NCBI GenBank assembly: GCA_030040595.1
Contig: JASHTL010000060.1
Span: 1-5,274 of the forward strand
DNA length: 5,274 nucleotides
Direction: 5' to 3'
Source: Microcaldota archaeon
GTDB lineage: Archaea > Micrarchaeota > Micrarchaeia > Micrarchaeales > CABMGC01
The position numbers were made by a program, and so were the translations under genes. Positions 1 to 5,274 of the stretch are shown one piece after another. How positions within the stretch are numbered: the stretch's first letter is position 1; each line of letters starts with the position of its first letter. Below the pieces are notes generated by a model. The model saw only the letters and a list, made by a program, of their open reading frames with translations, made no database searches and had not been told where the DNA came from.

Positions 1-306
1 GCCATAGAGAACGTCTTCCTGAAGAGGCTCGCAGATTATGCCAGCACCGGCCAGACGCCCATAAAGAGCAGGAGCCTTGACGCATCGCTCTTCATGGACA
101 GCTACGGCAACGTCTTTCCGTCAATCATGTGGGGCAAGAGGATAGGCAGCATAAGGGAGACGGACTATTCGCTGGATCCGATCTGGCACAGCAAGGAAGC
201 CGATGAGATAAGGGTGCTTATCAAGGAGGGCAAGGAGCCGAGCAACTGGACTGCGTGCGAGGCCTACCAGGCCATAGTGGGCAACGTGACAACTTTCATA
301 AGATGA
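1..306 (+). CDS. Radical SAM-like protein, C-terminal fragment (SPASM/twitch-like region)
   Basis: The reading frame is open from the first base and ends at TGA (304-306), giving the last 101 residues of a protein whose start lies outside the window. The layout recalls the C-terminal auxiliary-cluster region of archaeal radical SAM proteins: a strand with DSYGNVFP (residues 33-40), then WGKRIGSIRE (44-53), then IWHS (61-64) and a final WTACEAYQAI (83-92). Family members, as I recall them, carry PC after the GNV strand and a CPxCWxxCEAY ending. Here those positions read PS (Ser41) and EPSNWTACEAY, so only Cys86 remains of the likely cluster ligands. The radical SAM core with its CxxxCxxC motif would lie upstream and cannot be checked. 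The substrate is unknown. The family call is pattern-based and moderate; the coding call is firm. The 3' end overlaps the convergent exchanger gene by 11 bases. Confidence 0.68.
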   Translation, partial: AIENVFLKRLADYASTGQTPIKSRSLDASLFMDSYGNVFPSIMWGKRIGSIRETDYSLDPIWHSKEADEIRVLIKEGKEPSNWTACEAYQAIVGNVTTFIR

Positions 307-1252
307 ATATCGCAGATATCATCGCGAAATAGAGGACGATCAATCCTATCCCTTGAACATAGGTCAACTTCCCCCTGCTGAAGATGCTTATCGCAATCAC
401 GTTCACTATCATTACAGCTATCAGCTCAGGCGCGACTGATCCGACAAGAACAGGCGCGCTTGCAAGAAGGCCTATGATCCCCACAAGCACCGTGTTGTTC
501 TCTAGCTTGCTGCCTATGAAGCTGACAATGGCGGTGCTCCCGCCTCCCCTCGACCTTTGAGTGAGCCTGTACGAGCTTATAAGTTCTTCTATATCCGCAG
601 CTATCGGCGTTATTATCAGCGTGAGCAGTATTGCAGGTATTGCGAGCAGGCCGGCAACCTGTATTATGCTGTTTATGAAATAGCTTGACAGCAGGGCTAT
701 TATCACTATCCCTATCAGCATCAAGGCGAGTCCTTCGGCGAGGATCTTCCTGCCATTGGCCGTACGTATGTGCAGCATTAGGCGTGAGTGCGCCCTGGAA
801 TATCTATATGCAAAGTACGCAATGTATATTATGAAAAGCAGACTACCGGATATCACGTCCAGTCTGCCGTAGACGAAAAGCAGCAGAAGGGCGAACGTGG
901 AGAGTATCAGGAATGCAAGGTCCAAGTGGTAATCCTCCTTTAGCGTTACGTTGCTCTTCCACTTTACGAAATAGGCAACGGCTATCAGCCCTATGCCCAG
1001 CGTGAAGAGGAGTATGTTACCTCCGAGTGCCGTTGCTATTGCAACGGAGTAGTATCCGCTTGTTGTTGCCACTATTACGAAAATGGTTTCTGGAAGTGCA
1101 GACATCAGCCCGAGCACTATGCCTCCGGCCATACCTTGCCCAAGCAGCGTCTCTACCTTCTCGGTGCCTCTTGTAATGAACTCTGCGGCCACGCCGAAAA
1201 CGACCAGCACTCCGGCCATTATCAATATGTCCTGTACAAGTGCCTCTGTCAT
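296..1252 (-). CDS. Sodium/calcium (cation/proton) exchanger-like membrane protein, CaCA superfamily
   Basis: This is a polytopic membrane protein of 318 residues from the ATG at 1252-1250, or 325 from an in-frame TTG at 1273-1271; numbering here counts from the TTG. About 9-10 hydrophobic segments form two halves, joined near residues 155-178 by a basic loop. Each half holds an alpha-repeat-like stretch. The first is GLMSALPETIF (55-65) followed by ATALGGNILLF (80-90), close to the (T/S)xxPE...GxN pattern of the family. The second is ITPIAADIEELISSY (221-235) followed by FIGSKLENN (252-260). Here the usual proline before the glutamate is replaced and GSN reads GSK. Such proteins move Ca2+ or another cation across the cytoplasmic membrane in exchange for Na+ or H+; ion specificity cannot be read here. 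ATG is preferred as the commoner codon, with GGGGGA nine bases upstream. TTG has GGGAGG six bases upstream and is a real alternative. The gene ends in TGA, overlapping the radical SAM-like gene tail to tail. Confidence 0.85.
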   Translation of the reverse strand: MTEALVQDILIMAGVLVVFGVAAEFITRGTEKVETLLGQGMAGGIVLGLMSALPETIFVIVATTSGYYSVAIATALGGNILLFTLGIGLIAVAYFVKWKSNVTLKEDYHLDLAFLILSTFALLLLFVYGRLDVISGSLLFIIYIAYFAYRYSRAHSRLMLHIRTANGRKILAEGLALMLIGIVIIALLSSYFINSIIQVAGLLAIPAILLTLIITPIAADIEELISSYRLTQRSRGGGSTAIVSFIGSKLENNTVLVGIIGLLASAPVLVGSVAPELIAVMIVNVIAISIFSRGKLTYVQGIGLIVLYFAMISAIFIL

Positions 1253-1279
1253 AATATTCTGTCCCCCAAACAACCATTG

Positions 1280-1285
1280 CCTCCC
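1280..1285 (-). promoter_or_regulatory. Strong Shine-Dalgarno-like GGGAGG that bears on the exchanger start
   Basis: On the minus strand GGGAGG sits six bases before the in-frame TTG at 1273-1271. A second, weaker G-rich element, GGGGGA (1267-1262), sits nine bases before the in-frame ATG at 1252-1250. Both starts are therefore plausible. The first would add MFGGQNI to the N-terminus. The choice does not change the predicted membrane core. Confidence 0.5.
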
Positions 1286-1314
1286 AACGCTTAAATATGG
1301 TGCGCATTCGCTAG

Positions 1315-1324
1315 TTTTAAATAT
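1315..1324 (-). promoter_or_regulatory. Candidate TATA box for the exchanger gene (shared with thrS)
   Basis: Read on the minus strand, the AT element is ATATTTAAAA. An archaeal start site about 26 bases from its centre would fall near 1293, giving a leader of about 20 bases that includes the GGGAGG ribosome site before the TTG codon. A second AT element, ATATTTAA at 1298-1291, would give a start near 1268, just ahead of the GGGGGA and the ATG. Either could drive the gene. The placement is inferred from spacing alone. Confidence 0.4.
1316..1323 (+). promoter_or_regulatory. TATA box for thrS, predicting a leaderless transcript
   Basis: TTTAAATA is centred about 26 bases before the thrS ATG at 1346. 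That is the usual archaeal TATA-to-start distance, so transcription should begin at or very near the start codon. No Shine-Dalgarno motif lies at a workable distance before that ATG: the only AGG (1342-1344) is one base away. This agrees with leaderless translation. An upstream copy of TTAAATAT at 1291-1298 could act as an alternative box. Confidence 0.6.
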
Positions 1325-1330
1325 CCGAGA

Positions 1331-1342
1331 TGGAATATTCCA
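1331..1342. promoter_or_regulatory. Perfect 12-base palindrome in the thrS promoter, possible operator
   Basis: TGGAATATTCCA is a perfect inverted repeat with no spacer. It lies between the thrS TATA box and the predicted start site, ending three bases before the ATG. A dimeric repressor bound here would block thrS initiation. One palindrome of this length is expected by chance in about 5 kb, so position is the only argument for function. Confidence 0.3.
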
Positions 1343-1345
1343 GGT

Positions 1346-3049
1346 ATGCGAATACTGCAGCTTGACGCCAACGAGGTAGAGTACGAGCTGGTCAAGCCGG
1401 AGGCAAAGGTCTATGAGGAGACAACAGAGAAGAAGGTCAGCGTAAGGAATGCGCTGCTCCTGCTCACTTCAATAGAGAAGGGGGATGACAAGGAAATAGT
1501 TGAGAAGGCAGTGGCAGCAGCAACAGATTTTGCAAAGAAGCAGAAGATAGAGACAATCATAATTTATCCTTTTGCGCACCTAAGCAGCAACCTCGAAGCT
1601 CCTGTCGCTGCACTGGAAATACTTAAGGAGATGAGGAAGACTGCCGAAGGCAAAGGAGTGAAGGTAGTCTCTTCACCCTTCGGGTGGAACAAGAAACTGA
1701 AAGTAGATATAAAGGGACATCCACTCGCAGAAATGTCAAGGTCATATTCAAGCGTGGCGGCACCGCAGAGGATTGCTGAAAAGAAACCGATCAAGATCGA
1801 TACTGCAATAGTGAAGAAGAGCGACTGGTCAGGCTTGCCTGCAGCAGACCACAGAACAATAGGCGAGCAGCTTGACCTTTACAGCTTCCAGGAAGTTTCT
1901 CCGGGAATGGTATATTGGCACCCTAAAGGCTACATAATCTTCAGGGAGATACAGAAGCTGCTTAGAGAGAAACTGGATGCATACGGATATCAGGAAGTCA
2001 AGACGCCAGTTCTTGCAAACACCGCGTTGTGGTATGTAAGCGGACATATAGATCATTACAGAGACAATATGTACATACTTGAATCAGACGGACAAGAGAT
2101 TGGGCTTAAGCCGATGAGTTGCCCGTTCCACATATTGATATACAAGACCAAGACATGGAGCTATAGAGAATTTCCTTATAGACTTGCGGAGTTTGGAATG
2201 GTCCACAGGAATGAGATAAGCGGTGCCCTTACAGGACTATTCAGGGTAAGACAGATAACCCAGGATGATGCGCATCTCTTTGTAAGAGAAGACCAAATAG
2301 AAAGTGAGATATCAAAGACGATAAGATTTGCGCTTGAGTTCTATAAGGTCTTCGGGATGAAATCGAAGCTCTATCTGTCGACAATGCCTGATGACCACAT
2401 GGGCGATGAGAAGTTCTGGGAGAAGGCCACAAATACACTCAAGCGTGCGCTGGTAGAGAACAATGTAGAGTATGGGATAAAGGACAAGGAAGGCGCATTC
2501 TACGCGCCAAAGATAGATGGCGACATTGTTGACTCCATGGGCAGAAGCTGGCAGTTGCTTACAATACAGGCAGACTATCAGATGCCAAAGAAGTTCAATC
2601 TGGAGTACGTGGGCGAAGATGGAAAGAGGTATCAGCCAGTGATAATTCACAGGGCCATAGCGGGGTCGCTTGAGCGCTTCGTTGGCGTACTTGTCGAGCA
2701 CTATCAAGGTAAGTTCCCTACATGGCTTGCGCCAGTACAAGTAAGAGTAATGTCCATATCAGACCTGTCTGCCGATTATGCGGAGGGCATATACGATGAA
2801 ATGTTAAAGGCTGGGATAAGGGTCGAACTTGATACCGGAAACCGTACTATCGACTACAAAGTGCGTGATGCACAAATGATCAAGGTCCCGTATATGGTCA
2901 TAGTAGGCCAGAAGGAGATAGACGCGAAGACCATAGCGGTAAGGACACGCTCAGGCAAGCAGTCGTTCGGAGTGGATCCGAAGATATTCGCAAAGGAGTT
3001 AATTAAGGAAGTGGAAAAGAGAACTGATGCCCTTCTCTACCAGAAATAG
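1346..3049 (+). CDS. thrS: Threonyl-tRNA synthetase, archaeal type with N-terminal editing domain
   Basis: This enzyme charges tRNA-Thr with threonine in the cytoplasm, using ATP, and clears mischarged seryl-tRNA. The 567-residue protein is complete, somewhat shorter than the roughly 620 typical of archaeal forms. Residues 1 to about 140 form the archaeal editing domain, a D-aminoacyl-tRNA deacylase-like fold, with FAHLSS (76-81, His78), PFGW followed by Asn115-Lys116, and GHPLAEM (Glu129). The class II catalytic core spans about 185-455. Motif 2 runs from Arg288 (HRNE) to Arg300, and TQDDAHLF follows at 305-312. Motif 3 is HRAIAGSLERF (435-445, Arg444). The zinc ligands Cys259 (KPMSCP), His310 and His435 are all present; they match E. 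coli Cys334, His385 and His511 with near-constant offsets of 75-76. The anticodon-binding domain starts at FPTWLAP (457-463) and runs to the C-terminus. The ATG at 1346 is supported by the TATA box 26 bases upstream and by the N-terminus MRILQLDA, usual for this domain. Confidence 0.98.
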   Translation: MRILQLDANEVEYELVKPEAKVYEETTEKKVSVRNALLLLTSIEKGDDKEIVEKAVAAATDFAKKQKIETIIIYPFAHLSSNLEAPVAALEILKEMRKTAEGKGVKVVSSPFGWNKKLKVDIKGHPLAEMSRSYSSVAAPQRIAEKKPIKIDTAIVKKSDWSGLPAADHRTIGEQLDLYSFQEVSPGMVYWHPKGYIIFREIQKLLREKLDAYGYQEVKTPVLANTALWYVSGHIDHYRDNMYILESDGQEIGLKPMSCPFHILIYKTKTWSYREFPYRLAEFGMVHRNEISGALTGLFRVRQITQDDAHLFVREDQIESEISKTIRFALEFYKVFGMKSKLYLSTMPDDHMGDEKFWEKATNTLKRALVENNVEYGIKDKEGAFYAPKIDGDIVDSMGRSWQLLTIQADYQMPKKFNLEYVGEDGKRYQPVIIHRAIAGSLERFVGVLVEHYQGKFPTWLAPVQVRVMSISDLSADYAEGIYDEMLKAGIRVELDTGNRTIDYKVRDAQMIKVPYMVIVGQKEIDAKTIAVRTRSGKQSFGVDPKIFAKELIKEVEKRTDALLYQK

Positions 3050-3083
3050 TCGTACCTCCTGCAATGGAAATGCCCCAATCGGG

Positions 3084-4892
3084 TCACGTGCCTGGAGCTC
3101 CAGTGCCAAGGTTTGTGAAGTTTATTGTTCTGGTGTACGTATAATCGGGGTTGAACAGGGTAACCGATATCTCTGTCCTGTTGTTTACCAGTGGAAGCGC
3201 ATAAGTCAGCGTGTAGTTGTACGTGGAGATGGCGGGAGTGGCATTTAGTGAAGGTGCGAGCGCGTACCCTGCACTGTTTGGGCTCCTGCTCACTATGCTG
3301 AACGAGACGTTCTCAGGCTTATCGAAGGTGTTGTTGACTATGACCCTCATGCCTATGAGCCCGAATTCAGGTCCCTGGGCGCCGCTCTGCACCGATATTA
3401 TGGGCAGCACCTTCTCTATCTCAATGTGCGGACCTGTAAGATATGTGTAATGGGCCGCAACAGCAACCACCAATGCGAGGGCGAATAGCGCTGGAGGCAC
3501 GGCAAGCATTATGGCCTTGCTCTTCGCAATGTCGCTTAGTCGCTCGTGTGTGGCTGTGAAATAGACAGCGATCAGAATAGGTATGAAGGAGAGTCCGTAT
3601 ATCTCGATGTTCCTCCAGGCAATGAAGAAGATCAGCATCGGCGCTACTGCAATGAGTGCCCTGAGCCTGTCCGTGTACAGATAATAAAGAGCCAGCAGCG
3701 AAACCAGGACTATGGCAGAGATAGCTGCAGAATACCATGAAGGAAGCGCGTAGAATGCTGCAGCAAACTGCATCAGGTTCGGGCCGTATAGCGAGAGTTT
3801 AGAAGTGCCGAAGAGCCCTAGTACGCTAGCGAAACCTTGAGGCGAGGCTATGATGAAATAGCCATTCACTATGGCGAACGCCAGAAGACCGTATGCCACT
3901 ATCTTTCCTGCCTGTCTCATTCCGCGCTCTCTGTAGGAGAGCACTAGCAGGAATGGTATCATGAACCATGCCAGCTGGGTCGTGCTCGCGGCAAGGCCCA
4001 TGAATATTCCTGACGCAGCCGCCTTGGATCTGTAGAGGTATGCAAGCAGCATGAGCACGGATACGGCAAGCAATGGGGAGACAACACCTATCAGCATGTA
4101 GGAAGCGAACGACCATGCAGCTATAGGCAACAGCACAGCGTTGCTGTATCCTGATTTGTAATATATGAACACTGATGCTGCTGCGGCGAGTAGAACGGCC
4201 ACGAAGACGAAGCTGTAAAACGAGGTTATCCCGAGCAGGGGCAGGAGGACGAAAGGCAGGAAGCTGAGCGCCGGATAGGAATATGCATACTCATAGCTTC
4301 CGTTGATCTCCACAGTGGGCGTTACGCCCAGCTGCGCTATTATCGGCTGCATGCTGTTGGTATAGGGATTCTCGCCGTGCGAAAGGAGCACAGCTGCATA
4401 GTAGTTGTATGCCGTCTCGTCCACCCCGAGCCAGCTAGTCTTGTTTATAACGTACATGCACGAATATGCCAGTAGTGATATTACGACTATTCCTGCAAGC
4501 AGGCAAAGGAGGAGCATTGCGCCCTCATTCTTGTGCATTACCTTTCCCAGAACGAAGAGTCCGGCGATTGTGACAACAGTGGCAAGTGAGACATAGAAGA
4601 CGGGCCCGACAGCGCTTAAAATCGATCCAGGAGGCGGCAGATCAAAGGCGTATCCGTAAAAAACAAGAAGTGCTATGACCACTAGTGTTGCAATTATGGC
4701 AATGTTAATTGTCATGCTCCCTTTCATGTTGTGGTGTGGGTAGAGGAAGAGAAGTCCTGCGATGAGGCCTAGCAGCAATAGCCCGGCCATCGCATAGGGA
4801 GAAAAGTACTGCTGTCCCGAGAAGAGCACAAATGAGAAGCTGAGTGCTACTATGCCGAGTACAAGAAAGGGCCACTTTTGCAGCATACACAT
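3084..4892 (-). CDS. Polytopic membrane protein, GT-C glycosyltransferase-like, with outward C-terminal domain
   Basis: The protein has 602 residues with about 12-13 hydrophobic segments from residue 7 to 482, then a soluble tail (485-602). The first long external loop (150-207) has the look of lipid-linked GT-C sugar transferases: WLGVDETAYNYYAAVLL with Asp158 after a membrane helix, then HGENPY (172-177) and YSYPALSFLP (204-213). GT-C enzymes of this type move a sugar from a polyprenyl-phosphate carrier onto a lipid or protein on the outer face of the membrane. The oligosaccharyltransferase WWDxG signature is absent, so this is not AglB. The tail looks beta-rich and has six Asn-X-Ser/Thr sites (520, 528, 550, 559, 571, 591), consistent with an outside location. 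The donor and acceptor are unknown. A stop codon lies six codons upstream with no other start between, so the start is ATG 4892 or ATG 4886. The gene converges with thrS across 34 bases. The coding call is firm and the GT-C call moderate. Confidence 0.78.
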   Translation of the reverse strand: MCMLQKWPFLVLGIVALSFSFVLFSGQQYFSPYAMAGLLLLGLIAGLLFLYPHHNMKGSMTINIAIIATLVVIALLVFYGYAFDLPPPGSILSAVGPVFYVSLATVVTIAGLFVLGKVMHKNEGAMLLLCLLAGIVVISLLAYSCMYVINKTSWLGVDETAYNYYAAVLLSHGENPYTNSMQPIIAQLGVTPTVEINGSYEYAYSYPALSFLPFVLLPLLGITSFYSFVFVAVLLAAAASVFIYYKSGYSNAVLLPIAAWSFASYMLIGVVSPLLAVSVLMLLAYLYRSKAAASGIFMGLAASTTQLAWFMIPFLLVLSYRERGMRQAGKIVAYGLLAFAIVNGYFIIASPQGFASVLGLFGTSKLSLYGPNLMQFAAAFYALPSWYSAAISAIVLVSLLALYYLYTDRLRALIAVAPMLIFFIAWRNIEIYGLSFIPILIAVYFTATHERLSDIAKSKAIMLAVPPALFALALVVAVAAHYTYLTGPHIEIEKVLPIISVQSGAQGPEFGLIGMRVIVNNTFDKPENVSFSIVSRSPNSAGYALAPSLNATPAISTYNYTLTYALPLVNNRTEISVTLFNPDYTYTRTINFTNLGTGAPGT

Positions 4893-4926
4893 ACCGGCTA
4901 GACTACATCATCCTTTAACTTGATGC

Positions 4927-4934
4927 TTTTATAA
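4927..4934 (-). promoter_or_regulatory. TATA box for the GT-C-like membrane protein gene
   Basis: On the minus strand TTATAAAA is preceded by a purine-rich run (CCAAAGAAAAAGAC), as expected for the TFB recognition element. Start-site spacing of about 26 bases places transcription near 4905, giving a leader of roughly 13 bases with no Shine-Dalgarno motif before the ATG at 4892. The same box read on the plus strand (TTTTATAA) lacks a purine-rich upstream flank, so the minus direction is favoured. Confidence 0.6.
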
Positions 4935-5075
4935 GTCTTTTTCTTTGGCTGCGCCATTATGGTAGAACCGACTGGTGTTGCCAGTGCTACTCGCAATGAG
5001 AACCTGACAAAATAACTTACCATAGAACTGTTAAGTGCAAAGCCTGGCAAAAGCATTAAAAAACCTCTTGTAGCA

Positions 5076-5083
5076 TGTATAAT
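5076..5083 (+). promoter_or_regulatory. Candidate TATA box for the eS8 gene
   Basis: TGTATAAT is centred about 29 bases before the ATG at 5109, which would give a leaderless or nearly leaderless transcript as proposed for thrS. An alternative AT run, TTAAAAAA at 5056-5063, would place the start near 5086 with a leader of about 23 bases. No clear Shine-Dalgarno motif precedes 5109; only a weak GTGGT lies close by. Confidence 0.4.
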
Positions 5084-5108
5084 GAATCTAATACTACCAG
5101 TGGTCATA

Positions 5109-5274
5109 ATGAGCCAGTTCGGATCTCAGCTCCATAGTAAGTCCAGTAGGAAGCTCAACGGCAGCGGCAAGCTCAAGCTCAAGAACAGGGACAAGCGACG
5201 CCACGAGATGGGCGGCTATTTCGTTGCCACAAAGCTCTCCCAGGAGAACGTGATAAAGGAGGTAAGGACAAGGG
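5109..5274 (+). CDS. rps8e: Ribosomal protein eS8 (S8e), N-terminal part, cut by the window end
   Basis: The first 55 residues of the archaeal/eukaryotic small-subunit protein eS8 are present; the gene runs past the window. Typical marks are KSSRKLNGSGKLK near residues 11-23, matching the family S-R-K-x-T-G-G-K/R motif with the TGG read as NGSG. A lysine/arginine block with a glutamate follows (KNRDKRRHEMGG, 25-36), then ATKL (40-43), and VIKEVRTR (48-55), which in the family leads into GGN. The basic charge fits rRNA binding in the 30S subunit. An in-frame ATG at 5082 would add MNLILPVVI, a hydrophobic extension unlike the family, so 5109 (MSQFGS) is preferred. The gene is divergent from the GT-C-like gene. 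Confidence 0.93.
   Translation, partial: MSQFGSQLHSKSSRKLNGSGKLKLKNRDKRRHEMGGYFVATKLSQENVIKEVRTR

Noticed and set aside
1017..1307. 96-codon minus-strand ORF overlapping the exchanger start in another frame
   Set aside because: The translation is arginine- and cysteine-rich with no membrane or domain pattern, as expected for an out-of-frame shadow. The exchanger frame reads as a proper membrane protein.
1083..1379. 98-codon plus-strand ORF across the thrS promoter
   Set aside because: It is antisense to the exchanger and runs into the start of thrS in a different frame; its composition is not protein-like.
2312..2740. 142-codon minus-strand ORF opposite thrS
   Set aside because: It lies wholly inside the certain thrS gene, has no family resemblance, and its existence follows from the codon pattern of the sense strand.
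3050..3083. Intrinsic terminator between thrS and the GT-C-like gene
   Set aside because: The 34 bases have no T-run, and the only pairing is a weak three-base CCC/GGG stem.
3421..4116. Out-of-frame minus-strand ORFs of 105 and 96 codons inside the GT-C-like gene
   Set aside because: They are frame shadows rich in His, Arg and Cys, while the main frame is continuous through the whole region.
4898..5107. 69-codon minus-strand ORF between the GT-C-like gene and eS8
   Set aside because: It spans the TATA box of the GT-C-like gene, overlaps the eS8 promoter and shows no recognisable family. Only its last 19 codons deserve a look, noted under findings.
4893..5108. Possible tRNA or small RNA gene in the intergenic region
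   Set aside because: No T-loop motif (GTTCGAnTC), acceptor stem pairing or other RNA signature was found, only short hairpins of about five pairs.

Overview
The window is archaeal. The evidence is an archaeal-type threonyl-tRNA synthetase with its own N-terminal editing domain, the start of a ribosomal protein eS8 gene, TATA boxes about 26 bases ahead of start codons instead of bacterial -35/-10 elements, and heavy use of ATA (Ile) and AGG/AGA (Arg) codons. The very tight packing and the divergent versions of the families suggest a small-genome lineage such as Micrarchaeota/ARMAN or another DPANN group, or a Thermoplasmata relative. That placement is an inference and was not tested.

Five genes fill the window and every neighbour lies on the opposite strand (+ - + - +), so no operon is visible. 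In order: (1) the 3' end of a radical SAM-like protein, ending at 306; (2) a minus-strand cation exchanger-like membrane protein, whose tail overlaps gene 1 by 11 bases; (3) plus-strand thrS, complete, diverging from gene 2 across a roughly 90-base shared promoter region; (4) a minus-strand protein with about 12-13 membrane segments, resembling GT-C glycosyltransferases, convergent with thrS across a 34-base gap; (5) plus-strand ribosomal protein eS8, cut by the window end, diverging from gene 4 across about 216 bases.

The genes do not form one pathway. thrS and eS8 are translation housekeeping genes, while the exchanger and the GT-C-like protein act in the membrane. Both divergent intergenic regions carry AT-rich TATA-like boxes placed for leaderless or short-leader transcripts. 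The thrS promoter also holds a perfect 12-base palindrome between its TATA box and the start codon.

No tRNA, rRNA, CRISPR array, insertion sequence or defence system was seen, and nothing amounts to a clear new system. The most unusual points are the missing iron-sulfur cysteines in the radical SAM-like tail, the altered second ion-binding motif of the exchanger, and the sequon-rich C-terminal domain of the GT-C-like protein. There is no gene-free stretch longer than 300 bases.
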